Assembly: GCA_023404675.1 (NCBI GenBank)
Contig: JAEYAW010000013.1
Coordinates: 248,001 to 312,000 of the forward strand
Origin: Pseudomonadota bacterium
Lineage (GTDB): Bacteria; Pseudomonadota; Alphaproteobacteria; Rhizobiales; Xanthobacteraceae
Length of the DNA: 64,000 bases
Direction: 5' to 3'
Each line of letters begins with the position of its first letter. Positions within the stretch are counted from its first letter, which is position 1. The notes beneath the pieces are model-generated. The model worked only from the letters and a program-made list of their open reading frames with translations, made no database searches and had not been told where the DNA came from. Positions 1-7,926 of the stretch are shown here, piece by piece. The position numbers and the translations under genes are program-made.

Positions 1-1454
1 CCGTGGCCGACCATGGTTCGGGGATCGACGATCTGGTCGAAGCGCGCGGCGTCGACGAGGCCGGATTTCAGCGCGGCCTCGCGCAGGGTCGTGCCCTCGT
101 CGTTGGCCATATGTGCGATCTTCGAGGCCGCGTCGTAGCCGATCACCGGCGACAGCGCCGTCACCAGCATCAGCGACTGGTTCACGGTCTCGTCGATGCG
201 CTTGCGGTTGAGTTCGGTGCCTTCCACCGAGTACTCGCGGAATTTCTCGCAGCCGTCGCCGAGGATGCGGATCGAATGCAGCGTGTTGTTGATGATGATC
301 GGCCGCATCGCGTTCAGCTCGAAATTGCCCTGACTGCCGGCGAAGGCGACGGCGTTGTCCTCGCCGATCACCTGAATGCAGATCATCACCATGGCCTCGC
401 ACTGGGTCGGATTGACCTTGCCGGGCATGATCGACGAGCCGGGCTCGTTCGGAGGCAGGATCAGTTCGCCGAGACCGCAGCGTGGCCCGGAGGCGAGCCA
501 GCGCATGTCGTTGGCGATCTTCATCAGCGCGACCGCGAGGCCGCGCACCGCCGCCATCACCCCGACCATGCCGTCCAGCGATCCCTGCGCCGCGAACTTG
601 TTGGGCGCGGTGACGAACGGCTTGCCGGTCAGTTCGGCGATCTTCGCGGCGATCTCGCGGCTGAATCCCTCCGGCGCGTTCAGTCCGGTGCCGACCGCGG
701 TGCCGCCGGCCGCGAGTTCGTAGACGCCGGCCCTGGACGCTTCGATCTTCGCCAGCGCATCGCGGATCTGCACCGCGTAGCCGGACCACTCCTGCCCGAC
801 GGTGAGGGGCGTCGCGTCCTGAAGATGGGTGCGGCCGGTCTTCACCACGTCCATCCAAAGCTGCGCCTTGGTCTCGATGGCGGCCGCGAGTTTCTGCGCC
901 TGCGGAATCAGCACCTCGTCCAGTTCGAGGATGGTGGCGATGTGCATGGCGGTCGGGAATGTGTCGTTCGACGACTGGCCCATGTTGACGTCGTCGTTGG
1001 GATGCACCGGCGACTTGCTGCCGAGTTCACCGCCGAGCAACTGGATGGCGCGGTTCGACAGCACCTCGTTGACATTCATGTTGGACTGGGTGCCGGAGCC
1101 GGTCTGCCAGACATAGAGCGGGAAGTTTTCGTCAAGCTTGCCGGCGATTGCCTCGTCGGCGGCGCGGACGATGGCGGCGGCCTTCCAGTCCGGCAGGCGG
1201 CCCGCAGCCGCGTTGACCAGCGCGGCGGCTTTCTTGACATAGCCGTAAGCATGATAGACGCGCTTGGGCATATGGTCGTCGCCGATGGAGAAGTGCACCA
1301 GCGAGCGCTGGGTCTGCGCCCCCCAGTAGCGGTTGGCCGGCACGTCGATGCCGCCCATCGAGTCGGTCTCGTGGCGCTGCCCGATGGCGTTGATGCCGAT
1401 CTGAATATCCTTGAGGGGGTGCAGCTGAAGGTCGGTGACGCCCGATGTCGACAT
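1..1454 (-). CDS. fumC: Class II fumarate hydratase (fumarase C), 3' end cut by window
   Basis: Interconverts fumarate and malate in the TCA cycle, in the cytoplasm. The class II fumarase/aspartase signature GSSIMPGKVNP is present about two thirds into the protein, and the N-terminal block with TDSMG and RYWGAQTQRS is typical of FumC. About 484 codons are visible, so probably only the last few residues lie beyond the left edge. I chose the ATG at 1454 because an in-frame TAA lies about 39 bases upstream; it gives about 30 residues before the conserved TDSMG block, more than most FumC proteins have, so a later start is possible. The gene runs divergently from the exporter at 1723, with 268 bases between them. 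Confidence 0.95.
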   Translation of the reverse strand, partial: MSTSGVTDLQLHPLKDIQIGINAIGQRHETDSMGGIDVPANRYWGAQTQRSLVHFSIGDDHMPKRVYHAYGYVKKAAALVNAAAGRLPDWKAAAIVRAADEAIAGKLDENFPLYVWQTGSGTQSNMNVNEVLSNRAIQLLGGELGSKSPVHPNDDVNMGQSSNDTFPTAMHIATILELDEVLIPQAQKLAAAIETKAQLWMDVVKTGRTHLQDATPLTVGQEWSGYAVQIRDALAKIEASRAGVYELAAGGTAVGTGLNAPEGFSREIAAKIAELTGKPFVTAPNKFAAQGSLDGMVGVMAAVRGLAVALMKIANDMRWLASGPRCGLGELILPPNEPGSSIMPGKVNPTQCEAMVMICIQVIGEDNAVAFAGSQGNFELNAMRPIIINNTLHSIRILGDGCEKFREYSVEGTELNRKRIDETVNQSLMLVTALSPVIGYDAASKIAHMANDEGTTLREAALKSGLVDAARFDQIVDPRTMVGH

Positions 1455-1722
1455 GCGGATTTTCGCCGTGCTCTGTGAGAGGCCATTTATGAGATCTTAT
1501 ATTGCTCTGTTTCATACAGAATGGATGAAACAAGCATGAATCTCCGGCCCGTGGAGATGGTCGACTTCAAAAGACGTCTAAGTGATCGTTAACATGCGAA
1601 CGGGGTGGCCGCGCCGGCCGGTCGTAGATGTCTCTTTCATCCTTGTCAGCTAAGCGAAGGAGCGCCTGACGTGATAGGGCGTTTCCACTTTGTGTTGTCC
1701 GCTTTTGACGAGAGACCGCCTG

Positions 1723-3018
1723 ATGACCCCATCCGCTGACGTCGCGCAGGAGCAGGCCGTCGCCCTCATCAGACTTTGCGCCTGTCTGCTCTACGCCAAC
1801 GGCCAGACCACCCGGCGCGTCGCCGACGATATTGCACGTCTCGGCGGCGCCATCGGCTATTCCGTCGCTGTTTTTCCGAACTGGAGCGATCTGACGATCC
1901 GGCTCTCGCCGTCGAATGGTCCGGCTGCCGACACGCTTCTTGTTCTCCCGGTCGCGCCCACGGCCGTCGACATGAACAAGGTCGCGCGCACGCAAGGGGT
2001 GATCGACGCCGTGTGCGCCGGCCGCCTCGGCGTTGGGCGGGCCGTCGAAACGCTTGGCGAGATCGAGAAACTTGCCCCGTCATCGACGTTGCGCTTTTCG
2101 GTCATGGCGGGCATCGGCGCGGCTGCCCTCGGCGTGATCTTCGGAGGGACCGAGATCGTCAGTCTTGCCCTGATCGCGCTGAGCGCGGGCGTCGGAGCCT
2201 GGCTGCGCCGCATGATCGCCTTGCGCGGCGGCAGCATCCTGCTTCAGCCCCTGAGCGCGGCCTTGCTGGCGGGGCTGGTCGGGGCGGCATCAGCCGCGGG
2301 CATCGCTCCGGCAACGGACGCGTATCTGATCGCCCTCTGCCCCTGCATGGTGCTGATGCCCGGCCCGCACTTTCTCAACGCGGCGCTCGATCTGGCGCAT
2401 GTGCGGATCGCGCTCGGGCGCGCCCGGCTCGACTACGCGCTGCTGCTGACACTGATGATCTGTGTGGGACTGATCGCCGGCCTCTCGCTTGGCCACCGGA
2501 CGCTGCCGCCGCCGGCTGTCACCGGGCCGACGCCGCTGGCGTTCGACGTGCTCGCGGCGGGCCTTGCGGTTGCGGCCTATGGCACGTTTTTCTCCATGCC
2601 ATGGCGGATGCTGACCATCCCAGTCGCGATCGGCATGTTCGCGCATGCCTGCCGCTGGGTGGCGCTGGAGCACGGCGTAAGTGCTCCGCTCGGCGCTTTC
2701 ATCGCCTGTCTGATCGTCGGCCTGCTGGTGACGCCGGTCACCAACCGGCTGCGTCTGCCGTTCGCCGGATTTGCTTTTGCATCGGTCGTTTCGCTGATCC
2801 CCGGCGCCTACATGTTCCGAATGGCCGCCGGACTGGTTGCCGTGACCGAAGCCGGCACGGACGGCAACATTCAGCTGTTGATGCCGCCCTTCGTTGAGGG
2901 GGTAACCGCCGGGGCGATCCTGCTCGCCATGGCGCTTGGGCTTGTCCTGCCGAAGCTGTTGCTGGAGCGCCTCGCCCCGGTGCTCGCAGGCATGACGGAT
3001 GCTTCGGCATCCGCCTGA
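1723..3018 (+). CDS. ThrE-type threonine/serine exporter family membrane protein
   Basis: Predicted inner-membrane exporter of the ThrE family. The N-terminal half (about residues 1-240) matches the cytoplasm-facing DUF1212 part plus its first membrane helices, with the characteristic ANGQTTRRV stretch near the start. The C-terminal half is a second helical block of the DUF3815 kind, giving about ten hydrophobic segments in 431 residues. Single-chain members carry both halves, as here. I start at the ATG at 1723; a TTG 33 bases upstream in frame is less likely. Substrate is not visible from the sequence, so threonine/serine is by family only. It stands alone, divergent from fumC. Confidence 0.85.
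   Translation: MTPSADVAQEQAVALIRLCACLLYANGQTTRRVADDIARLGGAIGYSVAVFPNWSDLTIRLSPSNGPAADTLLVLPVAPTAVDMNKVARTQGVIDAVCAGRLGVGRAVETLGEIEKLAPSSTLRFSVMAGIGAAALGVIFGGTEIVSLALIALSAGVGAWLRRMIALRGGSILLQPLSAALLAGLVGAASAAGIAPATDAYLIALCPCMVLMPGPHFLNAALDLAHVRIALGRARLDYALLLTLMICVGLIAGLSLGHRTLPPPAVTGPTPLAFDVLAAGLAVAAYGTFFSMPWRMLTIPVAIGMFAHACRWVALEHGVSAPLGAFIACLIVGLLVTPVTNRLRLPFAGFAFASVVSLIPGAYMFRMAAGLVAVTEAGTDGNIQLLMPPFVEGVTAGAILLAMALGLVLPKLLLERLAPVLAGMTDASASA
2996..3013 (+). terminator. UUCG-tetraloop hairpin overlapping the exporter stop region
   Basis: CGGATGC, loop TTCG, then GCATCCG form a 7-bp stem with a stable tetraloop inside the last codons of the exporter gene. There is no U-run after it, so it may stabilise the 3' end or assist termination rather than act as a classic intrinsic terminator. 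Confidence 0.35.
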
Positions 3019-3147
3019 GTCGGTGTCCGCGCGATGAACTTTGGGAATACCAAAGTATGTGTATGCCGCACGTTATTCAATTCATGCGGGTGAGAAGCGC
3101 GCGAAACGTTCGATCCAGACGGACATATCTCCCTCCCGCGCGGTATA

Positions 3148-3162
3148 TTAACCTTCCGTTAA
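3148..3162 (+). promoter_or_regulatory. CtrA binding site (TTAA-N7-TTAA)
   Basis: TTAACCTTCCGTTAA is an exact match to the alphaproteobacterial CtrA full-site consensus TTAA-N7-TTAA, and the second half reads TTAACCAT. It lies about 75 bases upstream of the small Fis-type HTH gene at 3237. Because the site is palindromic in its TTAA halves it gives no orientation, but the next gene on the left ends rather than starts here. Confidence 0.65.
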
Positions 3163-3236
3163 CCATTTGGCGTTGACCCTGTGACGGGGCAAGGATGGGG
3201 AGAGGATGAAGGATCTGTTATCGACAGGAGGTGAAC

Positions 3237-3533
3237 ATGAACGAACTCTCTCTGGATGCATCCGAGACGCGAGAGAAGAGCGAGGCGGTTTCCATCCTGG
3301 TCGGGACGGCCTTCAGCGATGTAGAGCGTGAACTGATGCTGCAGACGCTGGAGCGCTGCGATGGCAACCGGACTCACGCTGCTGCCATTCTCGGTGTTTC
3401 GGTCCGCACCCTTCGAAACAAGATCAGGGAATATGCGGACGCTGGCCTGTCGATTCCGGGCTCGGGCACATCCCTCCAATCGGCTTTCGACGATGATGAG
3501 TTGTTTCGGGCTTTGGCCGGTCGGGAAATGTGA
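3237..3533 (+). CDS. Small Fis/FlbD-type DNA-binding protein
   Basis: 98-residue protein made almost only of the DNA-binding domain seen at the C-terminus of NtrC-class regulators such as FlbD. A VERELMLQTLERCDGN helix leads into the helix-turn-helix THAAAILGVSVRTLRNKIREY at about residues 45-65. It has no receiver and no AAA+ sigma-54 activation domain, so it cannot activate sigma-54 by itself; it may act as a Fis-like or antagonistic DNA binder. The Shine-Dalgarno AGGAGGTG at 3226-3233 sits five bases before the ATG at 3237 and rules out the in-frame GTG at 3231, which lies within it. A CtrA box upstream suggests cell-cycle or motility control; that is inference. Confidence 0.8.
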   Translation: MNELSLDASETREKSEAVSILVGTAFSDVERELMLQTLERCDGNRTHAAAILGVSVRTLRNKIREYADAGLSIPGSGTSLQSAFDDDELFRALAGREM

Positions 3534-4084
3534 GCGGCCGACGATCGTTCACGCTGCCGTCCGGATGCCGGAGGACAGGCACGCTCTGGCGGCTGCTGGC
3601 GTACCGGCCAGACCACCGCGCCTGAGAGTGCGTTCGCAACCAGGCGCCCGTTCGTGACAACGTCGCCGCTCAGCCCGGACCCTGATTGATCTGCCGGCTT
3701 CCATCGTCGCGCATCGGGTGCCAGAAGACGTTCGCGTGCCCTGAAGCGGTCTGCCGTTTCGTTCGGGGCGGGCCGAACAGGAAGAGGTACGTGCAGCGTC
3801 CCATTGGATGCACAGGTCCGCGACATTCATGGGACGAAAGGGGCTGATCGCCGAGCTCGAAGAGAGCCGCCATCCGGTGAAGCTTCCGAGCTTCCTCCAG
3901 CGCTGGTCGGGCTGTCGCTGGCGAGGATCCGCGCGCATGCGGGAAGCGCTTGCCCGGCCGGCCGCGAAGCAGCTTACGGCCAAGCTCATCGTAAGATCAC
4001 ATTTGCCCTCAGGAACGGCTCGTCCAGCGAATGATTGTCCGCATGACGCAACTGACGCGTCGACGAGCAAGGAGGACAGCCAAA
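3534..4084. other. Gene-poor interval
   Basis: 551 bases without a supportable gene. Several open frames exist on both strands (for example 3670-3873 minus and 3808-4137 plus) but none has a recognisable domain or a clear ribosome binding site. A GGAAC at 4012-4016 followed 16 bases later by GATT is a weak EcfG-like promoter candidate for the KGG gene downstream. Confidence 0.5.
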
Positions 4085-4360
4085 ATGGCAACTTCAGATC
4101 GCGGTTTTGCAAGCATGGACGAAAACAAGCAGCGTGACATCGCCTCGAAGGGCGGTCAAAGCGTGCCGCCTGAGGAGAGAACGTTCTCGAAGGATCGCCA
4201 GATGGCGGCCGAGGCTGGCCGCAAGGGCGGAGAGCACAGTCACGGTGGTCAGCAGCAGGGCAGCAGCCATTCCGGTTCGGCCCAGCAGGGCGGAAGTGGA
4301 AACTTCGCCAATGATCGCGAGCGCGCCAGCGAGGCCGGCCGCAAGGGCGGTCAGCGGTAG
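4085..4360 (+). CDS. KGG-repeat stress protein (GsiB/Con-10 type)
   Basis: 91-residue, highly hydrophilic, Gly/Ser/Gln/His-rich protein with three short repeats ending in KGG (SKGGQSVP near residue 20, RKGGEHS near 48, RKGGQR at the C-terminus). Such repeats define the stress-induced KGG family (GsiB, Con-10, YciG), thought to be disordered hydrophilins that protect cells during desiccation or osmotic stress. The strong Shine-Dalgarno AAGGAGGA at 4070-4077 decides the ATG at 4085. It heads an island of stress-related genes. No enzymatic residues are expected or seen. Confidence 0.88.
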   Translation: MATSDRGFASMDENKQRDIASKGGQSVPPEERTFSKDRQMAAEAGRKGGEHSHGGQQQGSSHSGSAQQGGSGNFANDRERASEAGRKGGQR

Positions 4361-4440
4361 CTGCTTCGGCTCGTGTGAACGGAGCAGGCGGATGAGTGCC
4401 TTGCTCCGTTCATCTGCTTCAGACGGGAGGCTGTTCCGCG

Positions 4441-4465
4441 GGAACGTGCGCGAAAATGCCGAGTT
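4441..4465 (+). promoter_or_regulatory. EcfG-like (general stress sigma factor) promoter
   Basis: GGAAC at 4441-4445, a 16-base spacer, then AGTT at 4462-4465, close to the alphaproteobacterial EcfG consensus GGAAC-N16/17-CGTT. It lies about 80 bases before the SDR gene start. Confidence 0.5.
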
Positions 4466-4546
4466 GATCTCCTGTCCGCGGAAAAGCGGGTGCTGCTGCG
4501 GCGTCCGCGACCCAGTGAGAATAACGCGCACCACGAGGAGGACGCG

Positions 4547-5512
4547 ATGACAAGCGAAGCCGTCGTCAACAAGGGAAAACGCATTCAACGGAAGATCGAT
4601 GCGGGTTCAGAATCCGGCGGCTCGGAGGCTGATGGTGCAATGCAGGCTGGCGCGCGGCGATATCCCGAGCTGCCGTTTCCCAGGCAACATCAGCAGAAGC
4701 CCGGCGAAGAGGCCTCGCTGGTGCCGCTGCCGTGTTACGATGCGCCGCATTATCTCGGCTCCCTGAAATTGCAGGACAAGGTCGCCATCGTGACCGGAGG
4801 AGACTCCGGCATCGGCCGAAGTGTCGCGGTGCTGTTCGCACGCGAGGGCGCCGATGTGGTGATCGTCTATCTCGACGAGCATGAGGACGCGAGCGCGACC
4901 AGGCAGGCGGTGGAGAACGAGGGGCGCCGCTGTCTGACGATCAGCGGCGACGTATCCCAGTCGAAATTCTGCAATCAGGTCGTCGAGCAGACAGTCAAAC
5001 GGTTCGGCCGGCTCGATGTGCTGGTCAACAATGCCGCGTTCCAGGAGCACGTGGATAATGTCGAGCAGCTCACGGACGAGCATTTCGACCTCACCTTGAA
5101 GACCAACCTTTACGGCTATTTCTTTATGGCGCGGGCCGCCATTCCACATTTGCCGGAGGGAGGAGCGATCATCAACACCGGCTCGGTGACCGGCCTTCTT
5201 GGGAACAAGGACTTGCTCGATTACTCGATGACCAAAGGCAGCATCCATGCCTTCACCAGATCGCTGGCCACGCATCTCGTTCCGCGTGGCATCCGTGTCA
5301 ACGCGGTGGCGCCCGGTCCGGTGTGGACGCCGCTCAATCCCGCCGACAAGGAGGCGGAGCGCGTTGCGCAATTCGGGAGCGATACGCCGATGAAACGTCC
5401 CGCGCAGCCGGAAGAAATCGCGCCGGCTTACGTGTTTCTCGCCGCGCCCAGCTGTTCCAGCTACATCACGGGCGAGATTTTGCCGATCATCGGCGGCTAC
5501 AGCGGAGGGTGA
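4547..5512 (+). CDS. SDR-family oxidoreductase (YghA-like, N-terminally extended)
   Basis: 321-residue short-chain dehydrogenase. An N-terminal hydrophilic extension of about 75 residues, typical of the YghA group, precedes a Rossmann fold with the nucleotide motif TGGDSGIG at about residues 83-90. Downstream come NNAA, the catalytic serine in INTGSVTG, and a YSMTKGS active-site Tyr/Lys pair. It probably reduces an aldehyde or ketone with NAD(P)H; the substrate is unknown. Start ATG 4547 follows a CGAGGAGGA Shine-Dalgarno. It is preceded by an EcfG-like promoter, and its stop is 13 bases before the PAP2 gene, so these probably form a stress-induced operon. Confidence 0.92.
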   Translation: MTSEAVVNKGKRIQRKIDAGSESGGSEADGAMQAGARRYPELPFPRQHQQKPGEEASLVPLPCYDAPHYLGSLKLQDKVAIVTGGDSGIGRSVAVLFAREGADVVIVYLDEHEDASATRQAVENEGRRCLTISGDVSQSKFCNQVVEQTVKRFGRLDVLVNNAAFQEHVDNVEQLTDEHFDLTLKTNLYGYFFMARAAIPHLPEGGAIINTGSVTGLLGNKDLLDYSMTKGSIHAFTRSLATHLVPRGIRVNAVAPGPVWTPLNPADKEAERVAQFGSDTPMKRPAQPEEIAPAYVFLAAPSCSSYITGEILPIIGGYSGG

Positions 5513-5525
5513 CGGGGGCCGGGCG

Positions 5526-6104
5526 ATGGCGATCGCGACGATTCCCCCGGGCCGCGTCGACGAGGCCGTGGCTCGCTTGGTTTCGGCGCACGCCAGTCCC
5601 GCAGTGGAGAAGATCGCCGGCACCCTGACATGGGCCGGCGATGAGCATGTTGTGATCGCCGCGACCGCGATCGTCTGGATGCTCACGCGCCGGGCCAATC
5701 CCCGCGCCCGGGCATTGGGGTCTCACCTGCTCGTTTCCGCCGTCGCAGCTTCCGTGGTTCCTCATCTGCTGAAGGCTGGCATCAATCAGACGCGGCCCGA
5801 CCGTCTTTATCCAGATGGGCACCGTCGCGGCGTCCCGGTCTCCGGCAAGCCCCGGGACGCATTTCCGTCCGGGCACGCCGTGCAGCTTGGAGTGCTGGCA
5901 TCAGCATCCGCCTTGTTGCCTTCGCCGTGGGCGTTGGCATTGCGCATGTTGGCTGCGGTGGTCGCGGCCACACGGTTGGTGGTGATGGCTCATTGGCTGT
6001 CGGACGTGATCTGCGGTCTGGCGATCGGCGCCGCGATCGAGCACGCATTGCGGCCGGTTAGATTCCGTCCGCGGGCGAGGTCGCCGGGTAACGAACGATC
6101 ATAG
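5526..6104 (+). CDS. PAP2-superfamily phosphatase (membrane)
   Basis: 192-residue type 2 phosphatidic acid phosphatase family protein. The three phosphatase motifs are visible: KAGINQTRP (K-x6-RP, about residues 86-94), FPSGH (about 117-121) and the TRLVVMAHWLSD block with the catalytic histidine (about 156-167). Hydrophobic segments around the motifs fit a small membrane enzyme acting on a lipid phosphate or pyrophosphate. It follows the SDR gene closely and precedes the DUF3147 pair in the same direction. Substrate cannot be told; lipid remodelling under stress is inference from context. Confidence 0.9.
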   Translation: MAIATIPPGRVDEAVARLVSAHASPAVEKIAGTLTWAGDEHVVIAATAIVWMLTRRANPRARALGSHLLVSAVAASVVPHLLKAGINQTRPDRLYPDGHRRGVPVSGKPRDAFPSGHAVQLGVLASASALLPSPWALALRMLAAVVAATRLVVMAHWLSDVICGLAIGAAIEHALRPVRFRPRARSPGNERS

Positions 6105-6124
6105 AAGAGGGCAAAGAGACCGTC

Positions 6125-6475
6125 ATGGACCTCGCGGAAGGACTCGGCCGATTTTTGCTGGGCGGAGCGGCGGTTTCCGCCTTTTCGCTGGCCGGTGATC
6201 TCCTGCGGCCGAAGACGTTCGCGGGGCTGTTCGGAGCCGCGCCATCGATCGCACTGGGATCGTTAGCATTCGTCGCGCTAAACCAGGGCACGTCCGTCGC
6301 GGCCGCTCAGGGGGAGGCCATGATGGCCGGCGCTGCGGCCTTCGCGCTTTATGCCTATATGGTCGGCAAGGTTCTGATGGGTGGAAAGTCGGATGCCTTG
6401 CCCGTCTCGCTCGCGGGCCTTGTGCTGTGGCTTGGGGCAGGGCTGGGTCTGCTGGCATTGGCGGCGGCGCGATGA
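6125..6475 (+). CDS. DUF3147-like small membrane protein, first of a pair
   Basis: 116-residue protein with about four hydrophobic helices and the family-like opening RFLLGGAAVSAFS, followed by a GLFGAAPSIALGS segment that parallels GGLFLAFPAIFVAS in the next gene. The two proteins look like related halves of one membrane complex. Its stop overlaps the next start in ATGA (6472-6475), which indicates translational coupling. Function unknown; genes of this kind are often seen with stress genes. Confidence 0.75.
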   Translation: MDLAEGLGRFLLGGAAVSAFSLAGDLLRPKTFAGLFGAAPSIALGSLAFVALNQGTSVAAAQGEAMMAGAAAFALYAYMVGKVLMGGKSDALPVSLAGLVLWLGAGLGLLALAAAR

Positions 6476-6948
6476 GGGTGGGCATCTCCACCAGATCCCT
6501 GAAACGGACCAGATGGTTCGAGTTTCCGCTGCGGTTTGCCGTCGGCGGAGGCGTCTGCGTTCTGACCGGATTGATCGGCGACGTGTGCGGCCCCGTGATC
6601 GGCGGCCTATTTCTGGCATTCCCCGCGATCTTCGTCGCAAGCGTGACGCTGATCCAGACGCATGAAGTTCGAAAAAAGCGGGCCGTCGGCCTTGATGGCC
6701 TGACGCGCGGCCGAAGGGCCGCCGCCCTCCAGGCAACGGGAACGGTGGTTGGAACGCCTGCGCTGGCTCTGTTCGCTCTTCTCGTCTTTCTCTTGATCGA
6801 GAGAGGGGTGCTCACCTCGTTGCTGGTGGCGGCGCTTGGCTGGTTCGTCGCTGTCTTCGCGATGTGGATGGTGTTCCTGGCGATCCGCTCCAGAGCCCGG
6901 CTTCAGCGGGGTCGCGAGCGTCCGGCTCTTCGCCGGGAACGTCGCTGA
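6472..6948 (+). CDS. DUF3147 family membrane protein, second of a pair
   Basis: 158-residue membrane protein. The core has WFEFPLRFAVGGG, then GPVIGGLFLAFPAIF, a polar loop with HEVRKKR and GLDG followed by RGRRAAALQATG, and two more helices, matching DUF3147. The ATG at 6472 overlaps the previous stop. The C-terminal tail is Arg-rich and probably cytoplasmic. No catalytic motif is seen. Coupled expression with the smaller paralogue-like protein suggests a heteromeric membrane assembly, which is inference. Confidence 0.8.
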   Translation: MRVGISTRSLKRTRWFEFPLRFAVGGGVCVLTGLIGDVCGPVIGGLFLAFPAIFVASVTLIQTHEVRKKRAVGLDGLTRGRRAAALQATGTVVGTPALALFALLVFLLIERGVLTSLLVAALGWFVAVFAMWMVFLAIRSRARLQRGRERPALRRERR

Positions 6949-6997
6949 AGAGGACGACTTGAGATAATGCGAGGTTCGTCGTCAACGGGAGGACGCC

Positions 6998-7495
6998 ATG
7001 CCGGATCGGGACCGTACCCAACAGAACGAGCAGACGGGCGAGGACAAGATCGCGCGCGCCGGAATTTACGATCCGCCCGAAGACGCCCGTGGCACGTGGC
7101 GCCGCTATTACCGGAAGTGGCGTGAGGTGACGCGCGAGCGGCTCGATCCGGCTGTTCTTGATCTCGTTGCCCCCCTGGGAGACTTCGTTCCGCCCGCGTC
7201 GATATTCGATCGCGCCGAATACTCGGCCTTCTCGAACGGCGAACTCAGCGCACGGCTGAGCCGCGAGGCGATCGATACGCTTGTCATCTCCGGAGCGGAG
7301 ACGGACGTCTGCGTGCTGTCCACGAGCCTGTCGGCCGTTGATCTCGGCTACCGCGTCATTATCGCGCAGGATGCCTTGGCGAGTTCTTCCGACGAGAGCC
7401 ATGACGCACTCCTGAAACTCTACCGGGAGCGCTTCGACTGCCAGATTGAGGTGGCAGCTTCAGCGGAAATCCTCGACGCCTTCGGGCAAAGTTGA
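6998..7495 (+). pseudogene. N-terminally truncated isochorismatase-family hydrolase, probably inactive
   Basis: 165 codons. From about residue 29 the sequence is clearly the middle and C-terminal part of a cysteine hydrolase (RGTWRRYYRKW, then ISGAETDVCVLSTS with Cys105, then VIIAQDALASSSDESHDAL). The N-terminal strand that carries the catalytic Asp in this family is missing, replaced by about 28 unrelated hydrophilic residues, and the usual catalytic Lys position before YSAF is Arg72. Only 49 bases separate it from the upstream gene, so the missing part is not nearby. A good Shine-Dalgarno (GGGAGG) remains before the ATG. I read it as an internal-deletion remnant that may still be translated; a repurposed binding protein is the alternative. 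Confidence 0.7.
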
Positions 7496-7498
7496 TCC

Positions 7499-7523
7499 GG
7501 AACGACCGTCCGCGCGCTTCGTT
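7499..7523 (+). promoter_or_regulatory. EcfG-type (general stress) promoter, consensus match
   Basis: GGAAC at 7499-7503, exactly 16 bases, then CGTT at 7520-7523: a full match to the GGAAC-N16/17-CGTT consensus of alphaproteobacterial EcfG sigma factors, placed 33 bases before the start of the PRC-barrel gene. Confidence 0.65.
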
Positions 7524-7555
7524 GTTTCCAGACATGCCAGAAGATGGAGGACAAA

Positions 7556-7918
7556 ATGGCGATTGAGGCACGCGAAACGATTTCCTTGATCGGAAGCGAC
7601 AAGGTCGATGGGACCGCAGTTTATGGTGCTGACAGGCAGAAGATCGGAACGATCGATCGGGTGATGATCGACAAGATTTCGGGTAAGGTCGCTTATGCCG
7701 TCATCAGCTATGGCGGCTTTCTGGGAGTGGGCGACGATCACTATCCGACGCCCTGGTCCAGCCTCAAATACGACACCGATCTCGGCGGCTATCTGGTGAA
7801 CGTCACGAGAGAGCAACTCGATGATGCGCCGCGATACACCAACGACAACGAGTGGTCGTGGAACCGCGAGAACGACAAGCGCGTGGCTGGATATTACCAG
7901 GCCGCCCCGTACTGGTGA
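7556..7918 (+). CDS. PRC-barrel domain protein
   Basis: 120-residue cytoplasmic protein with one PRC-barrel domain in about residues 8-85: VDGTAVYGADRQKIGTIDRV is the typical first strand pair, followed by a VAYAVISYGGF strand and a DDHYPTPW segment. The C-terminus is rich in Asn, Trp and Tyr. Stand-alone PRC-barrel proteins of this type are frequent stress-response genes in Rhizobiales. The start is the ATG at 7556, set by GGAGG at 7546-7550; the ATG at 7544 overlaps that site. It has its own EcfG-type promoter and an intrinsic terminator, so it looks monocistronic. Confidence 0.9.
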   Translation: MAIEARETISLIGSDKVDGTAVYGADRQKIGTIDRVMIDKISGKVAYAVISYGGFLGVGDDHYPTPWSSLKYDTDLGGYLVNVTREQLDDAPRYTNDNEWSWNRENDKRVAGYYQAAPYW

Positions 7919-7926
7919 CCGCGCGG

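Noticed and set aside
3..1478. Long plus-strand open frame opposite fumC
   Set aside because: Antisense shadow; the minus strand codes a clear class II fumarase with catalytic signature.
3670..3873. Minus-strand 67-codon frame in the gap before the KGG gene
   Set aside because: No ribosome site, no known domain, and codon pattern not convincing.
4012..4036. GGAAC with GATT 16 bases later as an EcfG promoter for the KGG gene
   Set aside because: Only half of the -10 matches; kept as a weak possibility, not annotated.
6936..6960. GGAAC with ACTT as an EcfG promoter before the truncated hydrolase
   Set aside because: Poor -10 match and inside the DUF3147 coding end.
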